A DNA stretch of 64,000 bases from Geosiphon pyriformis (Eukaryota; Glomeromycota; Glomeromycetes; Archaeosporales; Geosiphonaceae): positions 852,534 to 916,533 of the forward strand of contig JAAOMT010000586.1 of assembly GCA_016748015.1 (NCBI GenBank), given 5' to 3'. Made by a program: the position numbers and the translations under genes. The notes below the pieces were generated by a model, which made no database searches, had not been told where the DNA came from, and saw nothing but the letters and a program-made list of their open reading frames with translations. Position 1 is the stretch's first letter. Every line of letters starts with the position of its first letter. This document shows positions 36,102 through 46,272 of this stretch, in pieces.

Positions 36102-38345
36102 GTGGCAGAATCAGAAATAATAAGGACAAACCATTTAGGATTCACGAAATTCTTATTTCAACAGTATAGTTAGCAGCTAGGCCTAAACAACAACCATTAC
36201 CCAGCAGAATTAGCTTTCAACTTCTATGTCAATGAAAGAATTACAGATTTCCTAGAAAGACCAGTTGACATTGAATCAGCAAGAGAAAATTTTTATTTGG
36301 AACTAATCCAACACACCAACTTACCAAGAAATCACAGCTTTGCACCCATCATCAGAGAAATCAACCAAGAAATTGAAAGATATACACAAAAGACATTCCT
36401 TATTACTTACCAGGACAAAGGCAAAGAAAAACTACAGACATCAGCAGTAACACCCAAAGGAATACAAATTCCTAATTAGAAGAAACAAAAAATGAAATCT
36501 CTAATATATTCATCATATCATCACACACCCAGAAATATCATCAACATCGCATCAGCAGACGCATCCACCAGTACAAAAACACCGCTAGCAAAAATCGCAT
36601 TTCAGAGTAAACAAAAGAAAAACAAACTATTAGGAGCATATGGTGATTATTTTGAAGAATTTAAATCAAGATTGTCAACACCATCAGGATTTCAATCACT
36701 GCCTTATCAGCCAGATTTCAGAACTATTAGTCCTTGGGAAGTTACTGAATCAGAAGAAGAAGAAAATGAGGATTAGGAATTTAATTACCAAAACCTGATC
36801 TTAAAAGACCCAAACATTCAAACTCAGCAATATTTAGAAAATTTGAAAATCAAAACTCCAAATATTCGAACCCCGCCAAATCAAAAAAATCAAAACTCTG
36901 AGTTAATTTATCAGCAAAACCTACCTCCAGTTATTGTCATTGATCAACTACCAATTGAGCCAATCAGTGAGCCAATTCAACCACCTTAAGTACCACTCCA
37001 ACAACTGTTACCTCTTCAACAACCACTTCAATAGCCACCACAACCACCCAACTTAGATCCAATGGCCTATGCACCAATCACAAAACTTGACAACTTTACT
37101 GGCAAAGAAGATGATGCTCAAGTATGGCTGAATGATGTAGAAAAGGCCATCACAGCCAATGGATGGAATGACACCCGAGCAATGCAAGCCATTCTCTACT
37201 TTTTCAAGGATACCGCCAATTCATGATACCAGAGCTTGATTAATAAACCACAAGATTTCAATGCCTTTAAAGTGGAATTTCTAAGATACTTCAGCAACAA
37301 TAACAGCATCAATCGCCTAGTCAATACGTTTACCACCATGAAACAAGGAGAAACTGAAGCAGTCACCACTTACCTGGGACGCTTTCATCAAAATCTGTGC
37401 CAAATTCAAGCAATTGATGCCAACTATTTCACAGCACCACAGATCCTCAACCAGTTTATCCGTGGTCTGCGCAGCAGTATCCTGCAACATGTATGTCCAT
37501 TGCATTCAGGCACATTTCAAGACGCAGTCACATGCGCCAGAGATTTTGAATCTGCTGAGTCAGAGGCCAACCATGTCCAAGCCATTAATCTAGTAATGAA
37601 CAGATCATCTGAATTGGATTCCAAATTGGAGAAGTTCAGTGAATTAATTAATAAAAGATTAGAAAGATACTTAGCTGACAATCATGGCATTTATCAGCCT
37701 CCACAATGACACAATAATCAAGAAAACTCTAATTGTGGCCAAAATCAACCATGTTCATCTTCATCAACCAATCAACAGTGGCAACAGAAAACGTGTATCT
37801 GCTACTATTGTGATAAACAAAGACATATTCAAATCAACTGCTGCCAGCGGTTAAATAACCAATGATTAGGAAATCAATATCAAAACCCCGATTGCTGGTT
37901 TTCAACTCTGAATCATCAATCAAATGCCACACAGTATCAACACTTACTTCATTATGCACCAATGATGCAGCAATCAATTTATCAACCACCAGTATATCAA
38001 GCCTCAATTTATCAACCAATAGTCCCAATTTATCAGCCACAGCCACAGGTAATATATCAACCACAACCACCAACAATCTATCAACTCCAAATGATTCAGA
38101 CCCTGCCACAAAACTTACCTGCCAGCGGAGTCCAAAGACCGAGAATCACACAGCAAAACTGAAGATTGTCGATGGTAGTTCATCAGCCAATCCCCAGCTC
38201 CTCCAATCAAACAGGATCTCATCAACAGAATTTAGGTGCTGGTCATCCCCAAAACCTGAATTCCCAGGACTATTTAAGTCTCCTGGTTACCCCAAAAGAT
38301 GCCTCACTCAGCAATCAGGAACTCACCCAAAAACAACAAACACTT
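36102..38345 (+). pseudogene. Element B: Gag
   Basis: Structural protein that packages element RNA. Homology to the other copies starts at GTG GCA GAA (36102); no ATG is nearby in frame. The N-terminal part has FLFQQ-type and NLPRNHSFAPIIREINQE segments (36310). The capsid-like Retrotrans_gag core runs from about 37060 to 37690. The CCHC knuckle CYYCDKQRHIQINC is at 37800-37841. Next is a Gln/Tyr-rich stretch of IYQP repeats (37970-38095). Stops within: TGG to TAG at 36477, CAA and CAG stops near 36990-37035, TGA near 37224 (Trp in SWYQS), and a few more. All lie in one frame that continues into protease. Confidence 0.85.
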
Positions 38346-38870
38346 ACCAGCAATATTTCACTAGCAACAGTCACCAATAACAAATCACTAGCCGCCATCT
38401 TCCCATTTGAGATCAAAGAGCCGTCAAGTACCCCATTATTTAGTGGAGCCACTCTCAATGAAAAACTCATCACTGCAATGTACACAGATGCTAAAGTTGA
38501 TGATCAATCCATCAAATTGATCCTTGATAGTGGTTCAGCAGGCAGTATCATCACATGACAACTCATAAACCAATTAAGTTGCCAAGTTAATCGAGCTGCC
38601 AGTGCCAAAATCATCACAGCCAATGGAGTGACCAAAACTCCAATCGGCAAAATTGATGACTTTCCTTTCGAAGTCAATAGCATTATGACTCCCATTAAAG
38701 TTTTAGTGATGGAAGCCATTTAATATCAAGCTTTAGTTGGTAATGACTGGCTGTCCAAAGTCAATGCAACATTAGACTGGAACACTCAGGAACTCTAACT
38801 AACATATCAGGGCTGACACATACATGTACCAGCTACATGTGGCCATTTTAAGACTCCTCCAAGAGAAAAA
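38346..38870 (+). pseudogene. Element B: retropepsin
   Basis: Aspartic protease that would cleave the polyprotein. The catalytic block LILDSGSAGSIIT is intact (about 38515-38556), followed by a TGA at 38557 where Arg or similar is expected, and YQALVGNDWLSKVNATLDW at about 38726-38780. Two further stops replace Gln codons. Same frame as Gag and as the next domains. Confidence 0.85.
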
Positions 38871-39189
38871 CTATTGATCAAACTGGAGGAGGAAAAAGAA
38901 AAACCTACCTGGGAAGCTTACCAAGTCTCTTGGGCCGACGCCGACCACAACAAACTACCACCCGTACTCTCATGGGATAACAAAAGAAAGAGAAAAGAAG
39001 AAGAAGAACTTACTTGGAGAACAAACCAAGAATCATGGAGTGATGATGGCCAAAGTGAACCAGCCACTGAATGGGATTGAGAAGAAAAAGAAAAAGGAAA
39101 GGAACACAAAGGAGAACCAAAACAAACCACTTCCTTCACTTATATTCCATACTCAACACAACCTCAAAATATTTACCATTGACCCAAAC
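38871..39189 (+). pseudogene. Element B: charged spacer after protease
   Basis: Lys/Glu-rich, Trp-containing segment (EEEKEKPTWEAYQVSWADADHNKLPP) is too long to quote fully; key parts are PTWEAYQVSW and LTWRTNQESW. A-rich at 39075-39100, where elements C and D have expanded A runs. It connects protease with the Cys-rich domain in the same frame. Confidence 0.65.
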
Positions 39190-39990
39190 TCGTATGTGTT
39201 AGTTGTGGTAAGAAACTGTCAACAATGGGCACATGCTGTAGTAAAGATGAAGAATAGATGACAGCAACCAAGTACTACTGTCACCCATGCATTCTTGAAC
39301 GTAATGGATGACCACCAAAAATAGGAAAATGGGACGGTACCTTGTGTTTAGCTTGTGGAGAGACTCTGCTAGATGAAGAGATGTGGAATGACATCCCAGA
39401 ATATAAAGAAATGTGCGATGTGTTGTGTCAATACATGATTCTAATAAGTGACTGGGTAAAAAAAAGAACACCAATAGAAGCAGTCTGGAGAAGAGCTGTG
39501 CAGTGACTGGACAGTTGTCCACATGACAATAACAAAATTTGGAGAATGGCAATTGCCAAAATAGAAGGAGTGACACCTGAAGAGATCAGAGAAATCAAAA
39601 ACAACTCACCAAAACCCATTGAGCTTGACTGGGATGCAAAGCCAGTCATAAATTTTCTGGAACCAGAAGAGTTTCATGAACACTACCAAAACTTGGCACC
39701 CACTAAAGAAGAGCAAAAACAACAGCTAGCACAGTTGAATACAAGACTGTGTCACTATTGTTTAATTCCCAGTGACTTTGAATATTGTGATGATTGTGAC
39801 CTCATTTACAATCCACCATCATGCATGATCTACACGATCCCCGAAGAGGAAGAACCAATCAGCAGCTGCACATCAAAGTTGGAATCACTGCTCAATCCTG
39901 ATTCAAACCCCAACAATAATGACGACGAAAATAACAGTTCCAGCTCTGTTCAAAATGGCAATAACAATGACAATAATATCAACTCAGATT
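39190..39990 (+). pseudogene. Element B: Cys-rich CXXC domain of unknown function
   Basis: One frame with two or three stops. Cys pairs in order: CVSC then CC (39195-39240), CHPC (39281), CLAC (39352), two single Cys (39413-39430), CHYC (39750) and CDDC (39788). The spacing suggests three or more small zinc-binding units. Between them are WRMAIAKIEG (39542) and the helix FHEHYQNLAPTKEEQK (39673). It ends in an acidic Ser/Asn-rich linker (39895-40010) leading to dUTPase. Present in A, C, D and E as well. Not a CCHC knuckle and not the integrase HHCC; I cannot assign a family. Confidence 0.72.
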
Positions 39991-39999
39991 CAAACTCTG

Positions 40000-40510
40000 A
40001 CTCAAACTATGAACAATATATCGCACTTTCTGACCTCACCAAGGAACAAGAACTGAAATGGTTCAGTGATAATAATGAAGGTATTATGTCAGAACATGCA
40101 CACGATAATGATGCAAGATTTAATTTGAGATATCCGGAAACAGAAGTCATCAAATTAGAACCACATACACACACCTGCATCAATTTGAAAATAGCACTGG
40201 AAATTCCAGCAACAACAATGGTCCAATTAGCATCTAGGAGTAGTTTAGCAAAAAAAAAGATTAATATAAGAGGAGGAATAATTGATATGGGATATATAGA
40301 AAATATCATCACTATGCTACAAAACAACTCAGAAAAGGCCTATATAATAGAGCCAAACAAAAAGATAGTACAGGCAATATTCTTACTATTGGTTAAGATA
40401 GCTCAGTTAGTACCAGTGAGAAATAGGAAAGAGTTAGGAATAACAGCAAGAGGGATATAGAGATTTGGATCAACGGGTAGAATAGATGTATCAGTTAATA
40501 TGGCAGAGGA
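40000..40510 (+). pseudogene. Element B: dUTPase
   Basis: Motifs in order: ARFNLRYP (I, about 40113; AGFDL in element A), SRSSLAKKKI (II, 40232), GGIIDMGY (III, 40274), KKIVQAIF (IV, 40360) and RGI-stop-RFGSTGR (V, 40447). Asp and Tyr of motif III are kept; motif I Asp is Asn. Frame is shared with the Cys-rich domain and the linker, with a TAG inside motif V. Confidence 0.87.
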
Positions 40511-40880
40511 AGAAATTGTTGGCCAAGAAGAAATTATCTCAACTGGTCAAGCTATTTCTATTCCATCATATAGCCAGTATATGTTAGCAATAGAAAGGAA
40601 AAAAAAGGAACAAGAACAGATTTTTAAAGCTGAAGCAAACCTTTGTGAATCAGGAGAGATTGGACTGATCAATCTCCACATACCAGCCAAAAGCTATAGC
40701 CACATAAAAATTCTCATCTACAACAACACTGGCAATGTCATCAACATACCAGAAGAAACCACCATTGGATATTTAACCACAGAAATAGAAGACCAACCAC
40801 CAAACCTCATTCCAGACTTTCCACAACTTTGTGGATATGTCAACATCACATCACAAACAATCTATGAACAAGACAAATGT
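40511..40880 (+). pseudogene. Element B: beta-rich linker
   Basis: Uninterrupted segment with IGLINLHIPAKSYSHIK, IYNNTGNVINIPEE and FPQLCGYVNITSQTIY. The same block follows dUTPase in every copy. Could be a second small beta-barrel; no enzyme motif is visible. Confidence 0.65.
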
Positions 40881-41860
40881 TATTTGCTTTAACCAGAACA
40901 ATTGGAACAAATAAACATGGGAAACTTAGATCTACTCCAATGTATGCAGCTCAAGATGTTGTTCAACAATTTTAACAACATTTTTGCCAGCGAAAATGAG
41001 TTTGGCCGAACTGACATCATCTAGCATCAGATCAAAACTAGAGATGCAATGCCAATCAAACAAAGAGCATACAGAATGCTGCCAGCCAGCCACAAAATCA
41101 TTTGTTAAGAGATAAACCAAATGCTTGACAATAGATTAATTCAACCATCAATGAGCCCATGGTCATCATCAGTGGTACTGGTCCATAAAAAGAATGGGAA
41201 AATCTGATTTTGTGTGGACTACAGGAAACTCAACAGTGTAACTCGTGGAGACAGCTATCCAACTCCACGAATACAGAAATTATTTGACGCTTTCAGTGGA
41301 AACAAATGGTTCTCAACATTAGACTTGGATAGTGGTTATTGGCAAGTAGCCATGAATTCAGCTAACAAAGAGAAGACAGCATTCACCACTAGAGAAGGGA
41401 ATTTCAAATTTGAAGTGATGCTATTTGGCTTAATCAACACTCCAGCCACTTTCCAACAGCTAATAGAAATTGTTTATACTGGCTTATTATGAAAATCAGT
41501 AGTTGTATACTTGAATGACACCAATGTATTCTCAAAAACATTTGATGATCATCTTTATCATCTTCAACAAGTGTTCAAAAGGCTAAGAAGAACAGAACTA
41601 AAGTTAAATGCAACAAAGTGCTTTTTCGGCAAGACAAAACTAAAATTTTTGGGACACATAGTAAAGACAGCATCAAAATGGATCCAAAGAAAATAGAGAT
41701 AGTAAAGAACTTTCTAGTACCAACCAATGTAACTGAATTGAAATCATTCTTGGGATTCGCAAGCTATTATTGACACTTTATAAAGAACTTTTCAAAGATA
41801 GCTTAACTGCTCAATAATCTGCAAACCAAGAATACCAAATATGAATGGACAAAAAGTCAA
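40881..41860 (+). pseudogene. Element B: reverse transcriptase
   Basis: RT fingers and palm: FASENEFGRTDII (40985), FCVDYRKLNSVTRGD (41207), FSTLDLDSGYWQV (41312), EVMLFGLINTPATFQ (41412) and the catalytic loop YLND at about 41505 (YLDD in element A), so the first catalytic Asp of the pair is altered. A 4-bp deletion near 41663, in the GHIVSKD block, shifts the frame. Stops: CAA or CAG at 40889, 41021 and 41105, CGA at 41203, TGG at 41489. Confidence 0.87.
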
Positions 41861-42300
41861 CAAGAAGCTTTTGATATTCTGAAAAGAAAGCTCATCTAAG
41901 CTCCAGTACTGATCTATCCAGATCACAACAAACCATTCATCATCACCACTGATGCATCCAGCCAAGCATTGAGAGCAGTACTATCTTAGAAAGGACCAGA
42001 CGGCAGAGAACATCCAGTAGCATATGCCAACCAAAGTCTAACACCAGCCGAAAAGAACTATGGAACACCAGAACAAGAACACTTAGCAATCTATTGGGCA
42101 GTTATAAAGTGAAACAAATACTTGAGCCAAAAGTTTAATATATACACAGATTATAAAGGATTAACATCACTTCAAAAGCAAGAATGTAATAATGGCCACC
42201 AATCCAGATGGAAAATGGCACTCTCACAATATACTTATACTATACACTATAAGGAAGGAAAAGACAATGGAAATGCTGATGGTTTGTCATAAATAAAACA
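41861..42300 (+). pseudogene. Element B: RNase H
   Basis: Degrades the RNA of the hybrid. The four catalytic positions are visible: TDAS (41947), PEQEHLAIYWAV with Glu (42070), YTDYKGL (42145) and DNGNADGLS (42268). Stops at 41898, 41986 and 42108 replace Gln, Gln and Trp. It is one nucleotide phase away from Gag because of the RT deletion. Confidence 0.84.
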
Positions 42301-43500
42301 AATCTAAAAACATTTCAAAACCCAAAAATATAACAAAAACCAAAACAATACCAACGGAAAATACAACAAAAGATGAACATACAAAAATATCAACAACTTC
42401 AACATTATATAACCACTCAACAGTTCAAGGAGAATTTATCTCAAACGGAACGAAAAAGTATCAAACAACAATCAAAATATTTTATCACTTACCAAAATAT
42501 ACTTTATCAGAAAAATAGAAGGGATCCAGATCAACCAACCAGAGTAATTACAAAGCCAGAAAAAGAGACCATATTATTCAACATGCACTCAAATCCAACA
42601 GCAAGACATTTTTATAAAAAAGCAATCATAGAAAGAACCAGAAAGAGATACTATTGGCCATCAATGTACCCAGACATTATTCAATATGTTCAAAATTGTG
42701 ATGTTTGTCAGTGAAGAGGAGGAACAAGACCCAGTGAACCATTAAGACCAATCAAAGTGGGACAATCATTCGACTGGATTGAAATTGATTTAGTTAAACC
42801 ATTAACAATTACCAGCAAAGAAAACAGATATATAGCAGTAGCCATAGACTATCTTACTAAATGGCCAGAGGCAAAAGCAATTTAAAGAGCGGATGCAGAA
42901 TTCATTGCCAAATTCATTCATCAAGATTTAATTTGTCGACATGAATGTTCAAAGAAATTATTATCAGACCAAGGAACTCATTTTGTGAACAGAACATTAA
43001 CAGAATTGAGCCAAAGATTCGGAATTAAGAGACCACTATCATTACCATACCATTCACAAACCAACAGATTAGTCAACAAAACATTGTGTAAAGCAATTGC
43101 CAAACTCAGCCAAGAAAACCAGAACGAATGGAATTTGTTCATACCATCAATATTATTTGCTTATTGAACAATGAAACAAGATACTACACAAGCAACACCA
43201 TTTGAATTAGTATACGGTAGAACAGCAACATTACCAGTAGAGAGAGAAATTAATACATATCCAGCTGAACCAATAACAAAAAAGAATTTTCAAGAAACAT
43301 TGCTGAGAAAAACATATGACTTAATAGAAACATTGGAAAACAAACAAAGAAGAGCAGCTGATAATATTCAAAAGTCACAAGAAAAACAGAAAAAAAGACA
43401 CAATAGTCAACTACTAGACAAACCAGTTGAATTCAAGATTGGAGACAAAGTACTCTTACATTGTACCAAAGCAAAAAAACAATGGAGTGGAAAATTTGAC
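42301..43500 (+). pseudogene. Element B: integrase
   Basis: From the ATG-initiated MNIQKYQQLQ block (42373). HHCC: NMHSNPTARHF and CDVCQ (42578-42714). First catalytic Asp in IEIDLV (about 42780), second in LLSDQGTHF (about 42960). The expected GLVERFN block reads RLVNKTLC (43070): three residues including the catalytic Glu are deleted, so this copy cannot integrate. FKIGDKVLLHCTK at 43435 precedes the GPY/F-like module. Confidence 0.86.
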
Positions 43501-44430
43501 CCTAAATGAGATGAATCATTTCACATAGAAGAAATTCTAGGGAATGGAGCTTACAAATTAAGACTGAATAACAAAATTTTAACCAAAGCAGCACATGGAG
43601 ATTGACTAAAACCATACCACAACATCACACTACCATCTACCAGTAATATTTCACAATTAGGAGTACAGAGAATACTAGTCCAACCAGATCAGATTCCATG
43701 AGATCTGGAACCAATCGTTATTATTGACAACAACATGTTAAATTGATCCATCAAAAGAATATATAAAGACACAGTAGACATGATAGAAAATATCAGAAAA
43801 ATGGAAATTATAGACAATATTTACTCACTAGCACAACAACTTTTTCAATTGATCCAACACCAGGAAATGGAGATTACAATTAATCAACAAACCATTCGAT
43901 ATCAAGATACTAGAAAGACATTGCAACCCAGAACACAGAAGAAAACTGAAAATACTGTGGACAAAATCATTGCAAAAGTAAAATTAGCAATAAGAAAGTC
44001 AACAAAAGAGTCACTATATTAAGAGTTGACTAAAGAAACTTGGAAGTAGTGGATACAACAATTTCCACAAAACTATTGTTATTTTTACTTAGAACAACAC
44101 GTAAATATCCAGAATCTATATACGAATAAAACAAAGCAATTATTCGACAAAAAAATACTACAACAATTAGAACATTTTGTGGGAAAGAACAACTTATCCA
44201 CACAGGCCTGAGCTATATACCGAATACACACAGCATTTCAGGATAGACCAGAAATATTACTCAACAAAGCAATAGATATGGTTACCAGTAATCAATTGGA
44301 AAAGATCACCAATGCTCAATTTGAAGAATTACAGACCCAAATAACACAAGTAATTCTCGAAAATGAAATCCAGAAAATACTTTAAGAGGGGGAATTAAAC
44401 AAGTTGGATTTTAACAGAGCTCAATATTAA
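43501..44430 (+). pseudogene. Element B: GPY/F-like module and polyprotein tail
   Basis: FHIEEILGNGAYKLRL (43520) is the GPY/F-like module. The next 280 residues are helical and charged (IIDNIYSLAQQLFQLIQ; RKTLQPRTQKKTENT) and do not match a chromodomain. The frame ends FNRAQY-stop at 44428-44430; an earlier TAA at 44383 is probably a Gln codon lost. The stop overlaps the polypurine tract. Confidence 0.7.
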
Positions 44431-44443
44431 AAGGAGAGAATAA
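44428..44443 (+). other. Element B polypurine tract
   Basis: TAAAAGGAGAGAATAA immediately before the 3' LTR; it would prime plus-strand DNA synthesis. The first three bases are also the polyprotein stop codon. Equivalent tracts are next to the 3' LTRs of A, C, D and E. Confidence 0.75.
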
Positions 44444-45320
44444 TGTTACTCATAGAAATATAGAAAATATATTAGCATGATGATTAGCCAATCAGAAGTA
44501 GGTATAGTAAATGTGGAATTCCAGGATTCCTCTCAGGAATTGCAGGATTCCAAGAATTTCAGGATTCTTTGACGAGGAATCGCAGGATTCCAGAATTTCA
44601 GGATTCCTCTCAAAGAAATTGCAGGATTTCAGGAATTCTAGAATTCCTGTCATGAAAAATCAAGGAATTGAAGAATTTCAATTATGTATATATAACAGCA
44701 GGATTAGAAGCTGAAAAGACAGATCTCTCAGTTTAGATTTGATCTAAGCAACCTTCCAGTTCTCAATTATCAAATAAATAATTATTTTATATCTCAATCT
44801 ACTCTCCACTATCAACACTTTATGTTGATAGTAATTGATATTTAACCATACTGGAATAATAGCTCTTGATCACAGCTATTGACCAGATACTAACTTACCA
44901 AATTGCCTTGGCTTATTTTTTTTATTTCATTTTTTTTTTATTTCTTTTTTTTTCTTTCTTCATGTTGTTTTGTTGTTGTATACTAATTGATTAAGAATTA
45001 AAAGCGCTGAGTTATTGATGTCATGTATAGCCTAGTAAAAGACCCAGAAATAAGGGTAGATTAATATATATTATCTGTTAGCTTATCAGAAGAGCACAAC
45101 TACTAGAATAAATCTGGCCATCAAGCTGAGAAAGAAATTGGGAAACAACTGACAACAGACAACGAATTGCCACATTATTGAATCTCTGTCTATTATATAA
45201 AAAACTTCATCAAAATTTTCAGATACAACACTTTCAGAATATTATTGACGAAAATAGCTTTTGAGCACCAAGTTATGGGCTTGTTATTTGACTTGAGACT
45301 CCAAATAATCAACTGTAACA
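44444..45320 (+). repeat. Element B 3' LTR
   Basis: TGTTACTCATAG to CTGTAACA. Repeat array at 44513-44675, TATATATA at 44687-44694, stem-loops at 44808-44832 and 44858-44880, TACTAAC at 44888-44894. It differs from the 5' copy almost only by transitions and a few small indels. Confidence 0.92.
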
Positions 45321-46212
45321 TCAGTTTAATTGGTGGCTGATTGATGACAATATTTGGAGGTAAGTTTTGTTGATTAATTAAGTCAGGGTTTCGGTTGTTC
45401 TGATTTGGCAGAGTTTCAATTTCTGGATTTTTTAGATTTTGATCTTGCTGAGTCTGAAAATTTAGGGTTTCTATATCCAGGTTCTCAGTAATCGGGTTTT
45501 GATAAGTGAATTCTTAATTTTCAGATTCTTTTTCCTCTTTTTCTTCTTGTTCTTTTTCCGATTCAGTTGATTTCCATGGATCAGTAATTCTGAAGTCTGG
45601 TTAAGGTGGTAATGATTGAACTCCTGACGGCATTGGTGATCTCAATTTGAATCCCTTGAAGTATGCATCATATGGTTCTAATAGATTTTCATTCCTTTGT
45701 TTACTTTGGAATGGAAATCATCCAAATGTTGATGTTGCATTTGATGTAAACACGTCTGCTAATGCGATATTGATGGTGTTTCTAGGAGTATAATAATATG
45801 ATGGATTTGTAAGTGATTCAATTTTGTGTTTCTTTTAAGTGGGTGGTTGGATCTGTTGAGGTGTTACTGCTAGTGTTTGTAATTTTTCTTTGCCTTTACT
45901 TGCATAAGTAATTGGGTATCTTTGTTGTATATGATGTTCAATTTCCTTATTAATCTCAGTAATAATGGATGCAAAGTTATGATTTGTTGGTAAGCTGGTG
46001 TTTTGGATTAATTCATGATAAAAAGTTTCTCTTGCTGATTCAGTGTTTACTGGTGTTCCTAACAAATAAGCAATTTTTTTGTTGACATAGAAATTGAAGA
46101 CTGATTCTGCTGATATCTGATTGTGATTTAATCCCAAGTGTTAATAATAGTGTTAAAATAAGAATTTTGCGAATCTTAAATGGTTTGCTTCTATACTTTC
46201 TGATTCTGCTAC
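45321..46212 (-). pseudogene. Element A: Gag, N-terminal half
   Basis: Minus strand from the homology start at GTA GCA GAA (46212; GTG in B and E) to the junction with element B. Includes NTSLPTNHNFASIITEINKEIE (abridged: LPTNHNFASII) near 46000 and a Glu-rich acidic segment near 45530. Continues at 35159. Confidence 0.78.
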
Positions 46213-46272
46213 TGTTGATTTATTTGTTAGTACTGGTTCTCTGTAGGATTATACCTCACAGAGAGCACCAAA

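Larger units (their letters stand above)
35160..45320 (+). mobile_element. Ty3/gypsy element B (plus), youngest-looking full copy
   Basis: Full-length element inserted in the Gag region of element A. LTRs 35160-36039 (880 bp) and 44444-45320 (877 bp); internal part 8.4 kb. Nearly all domains are colinear. Gag through RT is in one frame. Decay is mainly transitions plus a 4-bp deletion in RT near 41663 and a further small frame change near 42300. No exact short target duplication is evident (see findings). Confidence 0.92.

Noticed and set aside
39040-39576. Open frames on both strands across 39040-39576
   Set aside because: They overlap the Cys-rich domain frame of element B in other phases and show no homology to the other copies.
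40000-40510. Free-standing cellular dUTPase gene
   Set aside because: No own start, promoter or end; it is in frame with the flanking retroelement domains in every copy.
36102-44430. TGA read as tryptophan (alternative code)
   Set aside because: Most conserved Trp positions use TGG, the ATPase exons use TGG and TGA is also found at Arg positions; simple transition decay explains the pattern.
43581-44430. Chromodomain at the end of Pol
   Set aside because: No aromatic cage or WKGY-type motif is visible in any copy.
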